64,000 nt of DNA from NCBI RefSeq assembly GCF_000952855.1, contig NZ_JSVU01000006.1, positions 62,001-126,000 of the forward strand, in the 5' to 3' direction. Shown here one piece after another: positions 26,324-34,891 of the stretch. The DNA comes from Aequorivita vladivostokensis (GTDB lineage: Bacteria > Bacteroidota > Bacteroidia > Flavobacteriales > Flavobacteriaceae). Under the pieces are notes generated by a model, which was given only the letters and a program-made list of their open reading frames with translations, was not told the DNA's origin and did no database searches. Position 1 is the stretch's first letter. The number at the start of each line of letters is the position of its first letter. The position numbers were made by a program, and so were the translations under genes.

Positions 26324-27037
26324 ATGCAGCTTTTTTACAATCCAAATATTTCCGAATCTACCAAAGAAATAATCTTTGACAAAGAGGAAAGCCGCCACAT
26401 TGTAAAAGTATTGCGAATGAAGGAAGGCGATACGTTCAGCATCACCAATGGAAAAGGTTCTCTTTTTTCTGCGGAAATTTTAAACGCAAATCCAAAGGGT
26501 TGTTTGGTAAAAATTCTTTCCGAAGAAACGCAGCAACCCCTTCCCTATCACCTCCATTTAGCTGTGGCTCCCACAAAACTCAACGACCGCTACGAATGGT
26601 TTTTGGAAAAAGCAACGGAGATAGGCATTTCAGAAATCACCCCAATAATCTGCGACCACAGTGAACGGAAAACGATAAAACCCGAACGCTACGAAAAAAT
26701 CCTGCAAAGTGCGATGAAACAATCGCTGAAAGCATATCTTCCCGTTTTGAATAAAGCTGTTTCATTCAAGGATTTTATCACTTCCGGGAAATCTTCGGAA
26801 AATTTAAAGTTTATTGCGCATTGTGAGGAAACCGATAGAAAATCGTTGAAATCCACCCTGCTTCCCAAAAAAAACGTCCTAATTCTCATCGGTCCCGAAG
26901 GCGATTTTTCTTCTGAGGAAATTGAACTTGCAAAGGCGAATAGCTTTGTACCTGTTAGCTTGGGCGAAAGCCGTTTGCGCACCGAAACCGCGGCCGTTGT
27001 GGCCTGCCACAGCGTGGCATTCGTAAATGAAAATTAA
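26324..27037 (+). CDS. rsmE: 16S rRNA (uracil-1498-N3)-methyltransferase
   Basis: RsmE methylates U1498 of 16S rRNA and is a SPOUT (trefoil-knot) enzyme. The 237-residue protein has the N-terminal PUA-like part (ESRHIVKVLRMKEGD near residue 27-41), LEKATEIGISEITPIIC near 94, SERKTIKPERYEKIL, and the knot with the SAM site LIGPEGDFSSEEIELA near 190 and LGESRLRTETAAVVA near 213. It lies 16 bp after tsaD, so the two are probably one transcript. Confidence 0.94.
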   Translation: MQLFYNPNISESTKEIIFDKEESRHIVKVLRMKEGDTFSITNGKGSLFSAEILNANPKGCLVKILSEETQQPLPYHLHLAVAPTKLNDRYEWFLEKATEIGISEITPIICDHSERKTIKPERYEKILQSAMKQSLKAYLPVLNKAVSFKDFITSGKSSENLKFIAHCEETDRKSLKSTLLPKKNVLILIGPEGDFSSEEIELAKANSFVPVSLGESRLRTETAAVVACHSVAFVNEN

Positions 27038-27109
27038 ACCCCAAAAGTTTAAAAAACCTTTGGATTTTGGTCCATAAATATTCTCTTTGAATTTGTACTT
27101 TTGAAATCT

Positions 27110-27754
27110 ATGCGGAAAATATTTTTTTCAATTCTCTTTTTTGCTTTTATCGGAAGCCTGTCAGCTCAGGAAATCGCGCTGCTGCAATACGGTGGCGGTG
27201 GCGATTGGTACGCAAACCCGACGGCCCTGCCCAATTTGTTGAAATTCTGCAACCAAAACATCAGTACCGTCATTAAGGAGAAGCCTCAGACCGTAACGCC
27301 GGGAAGTGTCGATATTTTTGACTACCCCTTTGTGCATATGACGGGGCACGGCAATGTTTTTTTCTCTTCCGAAGAGGCTGAAAATCTCAGAAACTATTTG
27401 ATGAGCGGCGGTTTTCTATATATAGATGATAACTACGGCATGGACCAATACATCCGAAAGGAACTCGTGAAAATCTTCCCCAATAAAGAATTGAAGGAAC
27501 TTCCAGCCAACTTTCCGATGTTCAGTTACGTTTATAAATTTCCGCAGGGAATGCCAAAAATCCACGAACACGACGGCGGCCGTCCACAGGCCTTTGGCAT
27601 ATTTGTGGAAGACAGATTGGTATTGCTCTACACCTTTGAAACGGACCTCGGAGACGGTTGGGAAAACCCCGAAGTGCACAACGACCCCGCAGAAGTTCGC
27701 TTAAAGGCATTGCAGATGGGCGCCAATATTGTCAAATATGTCTTTGAAAACTAA
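27110..27754 (+). CDS. DUF4159 domain exported protein
   Basis: The 214-residue protein starts with a signal peptide (MRKIFFSILFFAFIGSLSAQ) and then carries the DUF4159 signature: LLQYGGGGDWYANPTALPNL, FVHMTGHGNVFFSSEEAENL near residue 75, and GGFLYIDDNYGMDQYIRKEL near 102. The domain is of unknown function; its fold recalls glutamine-amidotransferase-like or ThuA-like domains. ATG 27110 is chosen over the TTG at 27101 because it begins the signal peptide. It lies between rsmE and the AI-2E family gene, an order I recall from other flavobacteria. Confidence 0.85.
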   Translation: MRKIFFSILFFAFIGSLSAQEIALLQYGGGGDWYANPTALPNLLKFCNQNISTVIKEKPQTVTPGSVDIFDYPFVHMTGHGNVFFSSEEAENLRNYLMSGGFLYIDDNYGMDQYIRKELVKIFPNKELKELPANFPMFSYVYKFPQGMPKIHEHDGGRPQAFGIFVEDRLVLLYTFETDLGDGWENPEVHNDPAEVRLKALQMGANIVKYVFEN

Positions 27755-27796
27755 AATTGCTCTGACAGTACCTACCCCAACATCCTTAACAAAACT

Positions 27797-27830
27797 TTGA
27801 TTATTCGTACTTTGGAATGTAGTATATTTA
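27797..27830 (+). promoter_or_regulatory. Candidate promoter for the AI-2E family gene
   Basis: TTG at 27797-27799 and TATATTTA at 27823-27830 are 23 bases apart. The -7 box ends only four bases before the GTG start codon, so a transcript from here would be nearly leaderless, which lowers confidence. Confidence 0.3.
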
Positions 27831-27834
27831 CGAA

Positions 27835-28929
27835 GTGAAAAAATCTGCAGCTGCAATAACCGTTGGTATTTTACGAGCCCTCGCAGTACTGGTGGGCATA
27901 GTTATCTTGCTGTGGTTCGTATACGAAATCCAGGCACTCATCCTGTACATTGGCCTTGCCTTGGTGCTGTCACTTATTGGGCGGCCCGTTGTTATCTTTT
28001 TAAAAAGAAGACTGAAATTTGGAAACACCTTTGCTTCGGTAATTACCTTATTGCTTATTATTGGATCCATCAGCCTGGTGCTCAGTATTTTTGTTCCTAT
28101 CATTATTGAGCAGGGCAAGCATATTTCACAAATAGATTTTGAGCAGGTAAAACGCGATTTGAACGAATTGAACATCCAGGCCAGCGATTATCTGGGCGTA
28201 GATCATTTTCAACTGGTGGAGGCCATTAAGCGCACCACCTATGTGCAGAACTTGGACGTCGAAATCATTCCCAGCTTTATAGATATTTTCTTCGGAAATA
28301 TCGCCGGAACCATCGTTGGAATATTCTCGGTACTTTTCATTTCCTTTTTTCTTTTGAAGGACGAAAGTCTAATCGCGCGGTCCGTTTTGGTTTTCGCAAA
28401 AAGTGGCGACGAACAGAAATTTAAGCGAATTCTCATAAAAATCAAGGAATTGCTTTCAAGATATTTTATCGGCCTGCTGCTCCAAATTTTTATCCTTTCG
28501 CTGTTCTATGCCGTGTTGCTGCTCTATTTGGACATAAACGATGCCGTGGCCGTAGCTTTGATTTGCGCATTTTTAAATATTGTACCTTATTTGGGCCCCA
28601 TAATCGGCTGGGTTTTAATGTTGCTCGTTATAGTTTCCAATAACCTGGGCGCTGATTTTTCATCGGGGCTTTTGCCGCTTTTATTTATTGCTTCCGGGGG
28701 TTATGCCGTGGCACAGATTTTTGATAATTTCATCTCGCAACCCGTTATTTTCGGGCATAGTGTACGCTCGCATCCGCTGGAAATCTTTATCGTTATCCTA
28801 ACCGCAGGTTTCGTTTTTGGCATTCCGGGAATGATTCTCGCCGTGCCAACCTACACCGCCCTAAAAGTGGTTGCCAAGGAATTTCTTTCGGAATACAAAA
28901 TCGTCAAGCGCCTCACCCATAATCTTTGA
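27835..28929 (+). CDS. AI-2E family transporter
   Basis: This 364-residue inner-membrane protein has about eight helices and belongs to the AI-2E (PerM/TqsA-like) family, whose members include ion/proton antiporters and exporters of small molecules; the substrate here is unknown. Helices lie at about residues 9-60, 66-85, 150-172, 210-240, 242-262, 270-285 and 312-340. The family block ALICAFLNIVPYLGPIIGWVLMLLV is at 241-265. GTG at 27835 is the only start after an in-frame TAG. It stops four bases before the next gene, so the two are translationally close. Confidence 0.9.
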   Translation: MKKSAAAITVGILRALAVLVGIVILLWFVYEIQALILYIGLALVLSLIGRPVVIFLKRRLKFGNTFASVITLLLIIGSISLVLSIFVPIIIEQGKHISQIDFEQVKRDLNELNIQASDYLGVDHFQLVEAIKRTTYVQNLDVEIIPSFIDIFFGNIAGTIVGIFSVLFISFFLLKDESLIARSVLVFAKSGDEQKFKRILIKIKELLSRYFIGLLLQIFILSLFYAVLLLYLDINDAVAVALICAFLNIVPYLGPIIGWVLMLLVIVSNNLGADFSSGLLPLLFIASGGYAVAQIFDNFISQPVIFGHSVRSHPLEIFIVILTAGFVFGIPGMILAVPTYTALKVVAKEFLSEYKIVKRLTHNL

Positions 28930-28932
28930 CCC

Positions 28933-30102
28933 TTGCCCATTACACCGCTGTTAAATAAAGAAATCCAAGAATTTATACGAGATTTTGAAGGCAATATTAG
29001 CGAACTCGCCTTCGCGGGAAGTCCTTTTGAAAATGTTTCCATCCAAGAGCTCATACAACAAATTGAAAGCCGAAGGAGAATAGAGAAAAAGCTGCCCACT
29101 TGGTTCAACACCGCGAATATCCTTTTTCCACCAAAACTGAATCTGGAACAGACCTCTTCGGAAATTACCGCAAAATACAAGGCATCGCTGGTCAAAGGAA
29201 CAACGATAGCGGATATTACTGGGGGCTTTGGCGTAGATAGCTTTTATTTTGCTGAAAAATTCAAAACCGTCCACCATTTTGAGACCAATCCAAATCTCGC
29301 AGAATTAGCAAAACACAATTTTGGTGTTTTCGGCAAGGAAAACATCCATTGCCACGCCGCGGATGGATTGCAAACTGCCTTGAACAGTAAATATGACGTG
29401 ATATATGCAGACCCCTCCCGCCGCCACGATAGCAAGGGCAAGGTTTTCTTTTTGTCGGACTGTGAACCGAACATACCCAATAATATTTCAGAAATATTAA
29501 AAAACTGCAACCAATTTCTTTTGAAAACCTCCCCTATGCTTGATATTTCGGTAGGTTTAAATGAATTGCAGCCCATTTCTGAGATTCACATCGTGGCGGT
29601 GGACAATGAGGTTAAGGAATTACTGTGGCTACTTCAAAAGGAGAATTCGGGCGCACTAAAAGTAAAAACCGTCAATTTTACCAAAAAGGGCGCCGAAACA
29701 TTTGATTTTGATTGGAACGAACGAGCTATGGCAACTTACGACTTACCCCAAAAATACCTCTACGAACCCAATGCGGCAATCCTAAAAAGTGGTGCGTTTG
29801 ATATGGTTTCCGAAAAATTAAAAGTGAACAAGCTTCATAAAAATACCCATCTCTACACTGGCGAAGATTTAATTGATTTCCCCGGAAGGCGTTTTTCAAT
29901 TGAGCAAACGGTGCCCTATTCAAAAAAGCAAATGCGTGCGGCTTTGAATTTTAAGAAAGCCAATATTGCTACTAGAAACTTTCCGGAAAGTGTGGAAACA
30001 CTTCGTAAAAAGTGGAAAATTGCCGATGGAGGGGAAATTTATTTATTTTTTGAAACCAATTTGGACGATAAAAAGGAAATGTTGATTTGTTCAAAAGTTT
30101 AA
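28933..30102 (+). CDS. Class I SAM-dependent methyltransferase with THUMP-like domain
   Basis: This 389-residue protein is a probable RNA or other methyltransferase of the THUMP-like group. The Rossmann core shows IADITGGFGVDSFYFAE near residue 92-108 (SAM-binding motif I), HFETNPNLAELAKHN near 116 and the catalytic-type motif YADPSRRHDSKGK near 157-169. The C-terminal third carries the THUMP-like domain (NKLHKNTHLYTGED, FPGRRFSIEQTVPYSKKQMR near 318). The start is TTG at 28933, four bases after the previous stop. Substrate not known. Confidence 0.85.
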   Translation: MPITPLLNKEIQEFIRDFEGNISELAFAGSPFENVSIQELIQQIESRRRIEKKLPTWFNTANILFPPKLNLEQTSSEITAKYKASLVKGTTIADITGGFGVDSFYFAEKFKTVHHFETNPNLAELAKHNFGVFGKENIHCHAADGLQTALNSKYDVIYADPSRRHDSKGKVFFLSDCEPNIPNNISEILKNCNQFLLKTSPMLDISVGLNELQPISEIHIVAVDNEVKELLWLLQKENSGALKVKTVNFTKKGAETFDFDWNERAMATYDLPQKYLYEPNAAILKSGAFDMVSEKLKVNKLHKNTHLYTGEDLIDFPGRRFSIEQTVPYSKKQMRAALNFKKANIATRNFPESVETLRKKWKIADGGEIYLFFETNLDDKKEMLICSKV

Positions 30103-30186
30103 AACAGTATATTTCGAAATTGCTTAAACGGCATATACTTGATTTAAACCGCTTTAAAATATATCTGCAAAAAAGGCAATTTTTTG

Positions 30187-30218
30187 TTTGCGTTATTACA
30201 TTTGAAGACTTACATTTG
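30187..30218 (+). promoter_or_regulatory. Promoter of the tRNA cluster
   Basis: TTTG at 30187-30190, 20 bases, then TACATTTG at 30211-30218, a perfect match to TTTG-N17/23-TAnnTTTG. A second TACATTTG sits at 30197-30204. The box lies 35 bp before tRNA-Ser. Confidence 0.7.
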
Positions 30219-30253
30219 CAACCGCATTTTGGATGACACGTTCATAAAAAACT

Positions 30254-30337
30254 GGAGAGGTGCCGGAGTGGTAACGGAGCAGATTGCTAATCTGTCGACG
30301 GGCAACCGTCGCCAGGGTTCGAATCCCTGTCTCTCCG
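30254..30337 (+). tRNA. tRNA-Ser (GCT)
   Basis: A class II tRNA with a long variable arm. The acceptor GGAGAGG (30254-30260) pairs with TCTCTCC (30330-30336), with one G-U pair. The anticodon arm CAGATTGCTAATCTG gives anticodon GCT. The T-arm is CAGGGTTCGAATCCCTG. CCA is not encoded. Confidence 0.96.
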
Positions 30338-30397
30338 CATTATAGAGTTGACAAAAAAACTCCAAAATTACAGTGAACAATAGATAATTGCTGTTCA

Positions 30398-30472
30398 CGG
30401 GGTGTAGCGTAGCCCGGTTATCGCGCCTGCTTTGGGAGCAGGAGGCCGCAGGTTCGAATCCTGCCACCCCGA
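30398..30472 (+). tRNA. tRNA-Pro (TGG)
   Basis: The acceptor CGGGGTG pairs perfectly with CACCCCG, and the discriminator is A. The anticodon loop CTTTGGGAG gives anticodon TGG, and the T-arm is GCAGGTTCGAATCCTGC. CCA is not encoded. It follows tRNA-Ser by 60 bp. Confidence 0.97.
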
Positions 30473-30473
30473 C

Positions 30474-30501
30474 AAAAACCGGACACATAGTTCGGTTTTT
30501 T
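30474..30501 (+). terminator. Hairpin between tRNA-Pro and tRNA-Arg
   Basis: AAAAACCGGA (30474-30483) and TTCGGTTTTT (30491-30500) form a 10-bp stem with one G-T pair and a 7-base loop, with one further T at 30501. It begins two bases after tRNA-Pro. It may act as a partial terminator or guide processing, since tRNA-Arg follows only 13 bp later. Confidence 0.55.
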
Positions 30502-30513
30502 GGTTTATTAATT

Positions 30514-30587
30514 GGTCGCGTAGCTCAGCTGGATAGAGCATCTGCCTTCTAAGCAGACGGTCTCAGGTTCGAATCCTGACGCGATCA
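30514..30587 (+). tRNA. tRNA-Arg (TCT)
   Basis: The acceptor GGTCGCG pairs with CGCGATC (one G-T), and the discriminator is A. The D-arm is GCTCAGCTGGATAGAGC, the anticodon arm CTGCCTTCTAAGCAG gives TCT, and the T-arm is CAGGTTCGAATCCTG. CCA is not encoded. Confidence 0.97.
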
Positions 30588-30592
30588 CATCG

Positions 30593-30616
30593 AATCCCCT
30601 ACATAGGGGATTTTTT
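30593..30616 (+). terminator. Terminator of the tRNA cluster
   Basis: AATCCCCT (30593-30600) and AGGGGATT (30605-30612) form a perfect 8-bp stem with an ACAT loop, followed by further Ts. It lies 5 bp after tRNA-Arg. Confidence 0.85.
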
Positions 30617-30647
30617 GTATGAAGTATTTAGTATATATATTATTCTC

Positions 30648-30678
30648 TGCCCAGCTGGATAGATAGGGGATTTTTTGT
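30648..30678 (+). repeat. tRNA-Arg D-arm joined to terminator tail (remnant)
   Basis: AGCTGGATAGA at 30653-30663 equals the D-arm of the tRNA-Arg upstream, and it runs straight into ATAGGGGATTTTTTGT (30663-30678), a 16-base exact copy of 30603-30618 in the terminator. The bases between (rest of the tRNA) are missing. It looks like a decayed duplicate of the tRNA-Arg/terminator unit. Confidence 0.65.
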
Positions 30679-30690
30679 TTTTATAAAACA

Positions 30691-32736
30691 TTACTCCGGA
30701 TATTCTACCCTTAAGTGGTAAATATTATTCAACTTCTTCTTTAAAACCTTTTTTATGGTCTCAATTTCCTTAAAGGTAATATTCGCATTCAAAAACTGCC
30801 CTTGCGCCATTTGATTGTTTATTATCTTTTCCACAAACTCATCTATAATTGTGGACGAAGGTTCCTTTAGGCTTTTGCTGGCAGCTTCCACGCTATCAGC
30901 CATCATTAAAATAGCGGTCTCCTTAGAAAAGGGAATGGGCCCTGGATAGATAAAATCTTCTTTATTGGCCTGTCCTTGCTGTTCACGCTCCTTCTTATAA
31001 AAATAATATACCAAGCTGGTGCCGTGGTGGGTGCGGATAAAATCGATCACTCTATCCGGAAGATTGTTTTTTCTGGCTATTTCAATACCCTTAATTACAT
31101 GATCTATAATTATCTGGGCACTTTCCTTTGGATCCAACTCGTTGTGCGAATTGATTGAATTTGCCTGATTTTCGGTAAACATTGTTGGGTTCAGCATTTT
31201 ACCGATATCGTGATATAGCGCTCCTACCCTAACGAGCATGCTATTCGCGCCAATTTCATTGGCAGCTGCCTCGGCCAAATTTGCAACGTTCAAGGAATGA
31301 TGGAAAGTACCGGGAGCTTTGTTTGATAGCTCTTTTAGCAATTTGGAATTGGTATCGCTCAACTCGAGCAGCGAAACATCGGAAACCAATCCAAAGATCT
31401 TTTCATAAAAATAAATCAGCGGATGGGCAAAGAGGGTTGCCAACCCACAAAGAATAAAATACTGGAAGTTCTGCCATTGCATGGCCTGGATATTTCCTTC
31501 CTGTATCACGAAAAACGCGAAGTAGCCAAGAATATAGATCAACGTTATTTGTCCTACCGATATAAACAGATTGGCTCTTTTGTACAGTTCAGAAACAGTT
31601 AGAATGGTCACAATACCCGCAATAAACTGAAGAAACATATACTCAAAACTGTTGGGAACTATAAAACCCAAAAGCAGAATGGTGAGAACGTGTACGAAAA
31701 GCCCAACGCGTGGATCAAAAAACGCCTTCAAAATTAGGGGCAGAATACATATTGGAACCACATACACATAATCGGCGTGCACTTTAACCACCAACGTGGT
31801 GAGAAAGACCATTAAAAGTATGTTGAAAAATATAAAAGTTACCTTGGTATTATTGCTGTAAATAACCGGCCTGTAATTTTTCAGAAAAAGGAAAAGCATC
31901 AAAAACACCAATGAAACCAACATGGAATAGCCCACCAAGAGCCACAGATAGTTATTTTTGCTCCAAATTTGACTGTCAAATTCTGCCTTCAACGAATTCA
32001 AAATCTGAAACTTATCGCCCTCAACCACTTCGCCTTTTGCAATTATTCTTCCTCCTTTTTCAATAATACCCCGATTGGGGTTGAGAGCCGCGATCTCGGC
32101 TTCTATCGCTGCTTCTGTTAAACGGGTATTAAGCTTTACATTGGGCTGAAGCACATCATTAAGAAGATTGTAAAGCAATACTTGAACGTCTTCAGTATTG
32201 TTTTTTTCTACCAAATCCCTTACTCTTTTGTTTAGATTTTCTTTCTTGAACAACTGCGAATAGCTGCGCTCCTCGATTTCGTTGCCATTTTTTAAATAGA
32301 TGAGTCGGCCATCTTCGTAATTGTAAATTTCATCGGTAACGCCATTTTCATATACCTCGTTTAATAACGACTCCCCTAACCGTTCCACAGTCTTGCGAGA
32401 CGTATTATAAAGACTGTCCACATATCTAATTTCAAGTTTTTCGCGAAAATCCTCAGCTACGCGCGCTGCTGTTTCAGCATCATATTCAAAATAAGGTATG
32501 GTGTTTCCACGTATCTCCTCACGCTCTTTCTTTAAAGTATCTTCATCTTTTTTTATGGTGAAGCTAAAGGGAGCGTACAGATTTTCATATTGCCAGGGTT
32601 TTCCTTTTTGGAAATTATACTTAAACTGTCCGCCTTTCGGAAGAAAATATATTACTAGAAGCGTGGAAGCTATAAATAGGAAAACCTTAAAAATAAGAGA
32701 CTGGTTTTTCGCAAAGAAGGAAAAAAGGTTCTTCAT
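30691..32736 (-). CDS. PgpH-like 7TM-HD phosphohydrolase (c-di-AMP phosphodiesterase type)
   Basis: The 681-residue inner-membrane protein has an N-terminal helix (FKVFLFIASTLLVIYFL), a large extracytoplasmic 7TMR-HDED domain (about residues 45-255), about seven helices (about 260-450) and a cytoplasmic HD domain with the metal motifs APGTFHHSLNVANLAEAA near 475, VGALYHDIGKM near 505 and RTHHGTSLVYYFY near 568. The family hydrolyses cyclic di-AMP in the cytoplasm. ATG 32736 is preferred over an upstream start at 32970 because it matches the usual MKNL... start and leaves the divergent thiolase promoter free. No diadenylate cyclase gene is in the window. Confidence 0.9.
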   Translation of the reverse strand: MKNLFSFFAKNQSLIFKVFLFIASTLLVIYFLPKGGQFKYNFQKGKPWQYENLYAPFSFTIKKDEDTLKKEREEIRGNTIPYFEYDAETAARVAEDFREKLEIRYVDSLYNTSRKTVERLGESLLNEVYENGVTDEIYNYEDGRLIYLKNGNEIEERSYSQLFKKENLNKRVRDLVEKNNTEDVQVLLYNLLNDVLQPNVKLNTRLTEAAIEAEIAALNPNRGIIEKGGRIIAKGEVVEGDKFQILNSLKAEFDSQIWSKNNYLWLLVGYSMLVSLVFLMLFLFLKNYRPVIYSNNTKVTFIFFNILLMVFLTTLVVKVHADYVYVVPICILPLILKAFFDPRVGLFVHVLTILLLGFIVPNSFEYMFLQFIAGIVTILTVSELYKRANLFISVGQITLIYILGYFAFFVIQEGNIQAMQWQNFQYFILCGLATLFAHPLIYFYEKIFGLVSDVSLLELSDTNSKLLKELSNKAPGTFHHSLNVANLAEAAANEIGANSMLVRVGALYHDIGKMLNPTMFTENQANSINSHNELDPKESAQIIIDHVIKGIEIARKNNLPDRVIDFIRTHHGTSLVYYFYKKEREQQGQANKEDFIYPGPIPFSKETAILMMADSVEAASKSLKEPSSTIIDEFVEKIINNQMAQGQFLNANITFKEIETIKKVLKKKLNNIYHLRVEYPE

Positions 32737-32803
32737 AAATTGATAACTTAAAGTAAAGGTATAAATAAGGAATGAGTTATCCCAAAAGCAATACTTGCAA
32801 AGA

Positions 32804-32834
32804 TTGATATTTAAGTTAGAAATCCGTAATTTCG
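32804..32834 (+). promoter_or_regulatory. Candidate thiolase promoter
   Basis: TTG at 32804-32806, 20 bases, then TAATTTCG at 32827-32834 (one mismatch from TAnnTTTG), 32 bp before the ATG. Confidence 0.4.
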
Positions 32835-32866
32835 CAGTCCTTATTTCAAATATAAAACACAGTAGC

Positions 32867-34045
32867 ATGAGCAATAAAGTAGTTATCGTATCCGCAGCCA
32901 GAACCCCCATAGGTAGTTTTATGGGAAGTCTTTCTTCACTAACCGCAACCCAATTGGGCTCAGCGGCCATAAAAGGAGCATTGGATAAAATTAATCTCGA
33001 CCCTTCATTGGTTCAAGAAGTGTATATGGGCAATGTGGTTCAGGCCGGTGTGGGCCAGGCTCCGGCACGTCAAGCTGCTTTGGGGGCTGGAATTCCGGAT
33101 ACCGTTCCCGCAACAACGGTTAATAAGGTATGTGCTTCCGGTATGAAAGCTGTAATGCAAGCCGCCCAGGCCATTGCTTTGGGCGATGCCGAGGTGATTG
33201 TGGTCGGCGGAATGGAAAGCATGAGCAATATCCCCCATTATGTGCATATGCGGAACGGAACAAAATTTGGTCCCGCTACATTGATAGATGGAATGCAAAA
33301 AGACGGTCTCGTAGATGCTTACGACCACAACGCCATGGGCACCTGTGCAGACCTTTGTGCTACCGAATATAATTTCTCACGTGAAGATCAGGATGCGTTT
33401 GCTATAAAATCATACGAGCGCTCGGCAAAAGCTTGGGCAGATGGAAAATTCAAGGATGAAGTTGTTCCCGTCGAGGTACCACAGCGCCGTGGGGAGCCGG
33501 TGACAGTTTCTGAAGACGAAGAATATAAAAACGTAAAGATGGACAAAATTGCCTCCCTGCGCCCTGCCTTTTCAAAAGACGGAACCGTTACTGCGGCAAA
33601 TGCATCCACAATTAATGATGGTGCCGGCGCTATGATTTTAATGAGTGAGGCAAAAGCACAAGAATTGGGCTTAACCCCTTTGGCCTACATTAAAAGCTAC
33701 GCTGATGCCGCACAGGAACCAAAGTGGTTTACCACTGCACCAGCAAAGGCACTTCCAAAAGCAATTGCCAAAGCGGGAATCGATATTAAGGATGTAGATT
33801 ATTTTGAATTCAATGAAGCATTTGCTGTGGTGGGTCTTGCCAATATGAAAATTTTGGGATTGGACGATAGCAATGTAAACGTAAACGGTGGTGCTGTTTC
33901 CTTGGGCCACCCCCTTGGTTGTAGTGGGGTCCGCATTTTGATCACACTGCTAAATGTTTTAAAACAAAACGATGCCAAAATTGGTGCTGCGGCAATCTGT
34001 AATGGCGGCGGCGGGGCATCTGCAATGGTTATTGAAAGAGTCTAA
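32867..34045 (+). CDS. Acetyl-CoA C-acetyltransferase (thiolase)
   Basis: This thiolase condenses two acetyl-CoA molecules or cleaves acetoacetyl-CoA. The 392-residue protein has the active-site NKVCASGMKAV (Cys89), GGMESMSNIPHY near 107, NEAFAVV near 320, the GGAVSLGHPLGCSGVRI block with His, and the second catalytic Cys in AICNGGGGASAMVIE at the end. ATG 32867 gives the standard start MSNKVVIVSAARTPIGSF; the frame is open further upstream to 32795. It may take part in fatty acid breakdown, ketone-body or isoprenoid metabolism. The NlpC/P60 gene follows after 28 bp. Confidence 0.95.
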   Translation: MSNKVVIVSAARTPIGSFMGSLSSLTATQLGSAAIKGALDKINLDPSLVQEVYMGNVVQAGVGQAPARQAALGAGIPDTVPATTVNKVCASGMKAVMQAAQAIALGDAEVIVVGGMESMSNIPHYVHMRNGTKFGPATLIDGMQKDGLVDAYDHNAMGTCADLCATEYNFSREDQDAFAIKSYERSAKAWADGKFKDEVVPVEVPQRRGEPVTVSEDEEYKNVKMDKIASLRPAFSKDGTVTAANASTINDGAGAMILMSEAKAQELGLTPLAYIKSYADAAQEPKWFTTAPAKALPKAIAKAGIDIKDVDYFEFNEAFAVVGLANMKILGLDDSNVNVNGGAVSLGHPLGCSGVRILITLLNVLKQNDAKIGAAAICNGGGGASAMVIERV

Positions 34046-34073
34046 ACACCGTAATTATTTGAATAGTTTCTGA

Positions 34074-34823
34074 ATGGATTACGGCATCAGTAATTTAAGT
34101 ATTGTCCCGCTTCGAGCCGAGGCTTCCGACGCGAGTGAAATGGTGACCCAAGTACTTTACGGCGAGCATTTCAAAATTTTGGAAGTCCGAAAGAAATGGA
34201 GCCGCATCCGTTTGGCGTTTGATAATTATGAAGGCTGGATAGACAACAAACAATACGTATCCATTTCCGAAGAAAATTATACAGATTTTGAAAGGAAAGA
34301 ACTTAAACTTTCGTCAGATTTGGTTGATTTTGTTACGTCGCAGGACAATCAATTGTTTTCGATTTGTTTGGGAAGCACGATCTCTTCCTCTGAATTTTTA
34401 AAGCACCATTTTGAAGGTAAGCTTATTTCTGGAATTCTTCCGAAAGAACATATAATTGAAACCGCGTTGCTCTACTTAAATTCTCCATATCTGTGGGGAG
34501 GTAAAACTCCGTTTGGTATTGACTGCAGTGGCTTTACACAAATGGTCTATAAACTGAACGGTTACAAACTGCTACGTGACGCTAGCCAACAAGCCACGCA
34601 AGGGGAAGCTTTGAGTTTTATTGAAGAAAGCGAACCGGGCGATTTGGCTTTTTTTGACAATGAGGAAGGGAAAATTACGCATGTTGGTATCATAATGAAA
34701 GAGAATTACATCATCCACGCCCACGGTAAGGTACGTATTGATAGATTGGACCACAGCGGTATTTTCAATTATGAAATGCGCGGTCACACTCATAAATTAC
34801 GTGTAATTAAAAGAATTGTTTAA
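34074..34823 (+). CDS. NlpC/P60 family (C40) cell-wall peptidase with SH3-like N-terminus
   Basis: The 249-residue protein is a likely gamma-D-glutamyl/L-diamino acid endopeptidase acting on peptidoglycan peptides. The N-terminus contains one SH3b-like domain (VTQVLYGEHFKILEVRKKWSRIR ... GWIDNKQY, in two parts at about residues 24-60). The catalytic domain has GIDCSGFTQMVY (Cys151), ITHVGIIM (His203) and HAHGKV (His217). No signal peptide is seen, so it could be cytoplasmic and recycle wall peptides. It follows the thiolase gene by 28 bp and is closed by a bidirectional terminator. Confidence 0.92.
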   Translation: MDYGISNLSIVPLRAEASDASEMVTQVLYGEHFKILEVRKKWSRIRLAFDNYEGWIDNKQYVSISEENYTDFERKELKLSSDLVDFVTSQDNQLFSICLGSTISSSEFLKHHFEGKLISGILPKEHIIETALLYLNSPYLWGGKTPFGIDCSGFTQMVYKLNGYKLLRDASQQATQGEALSFIEESEPGDLAFFDNEEGKITHVGIIMKENYIIHAHGKVRIDRLDHSGIFNYEMRGHTHKLRVIKRIV

Positions 34824-34837
34824 AATATAAAAAAAGA

Positions 34838-34862
34838 AAAGCCCCTATTTAAAGGGGCTTTC
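34838..34862. terminator. Bidirectional terminator
   Basis: AAAGCCCCT (34838-34846) pairs with AGGGGCTTT (34853-34861) around a 6-base loop. A-rich sequence precedes it and T/C-rich sequence follows it, so it can serve both the NlpC/P60 gene (plus) and the convergent TPR gene (minus). Confidence 0.8.
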
Positions 34863-34891
34863 TTCCTATTTTCAATATTGTTTATACGGGC

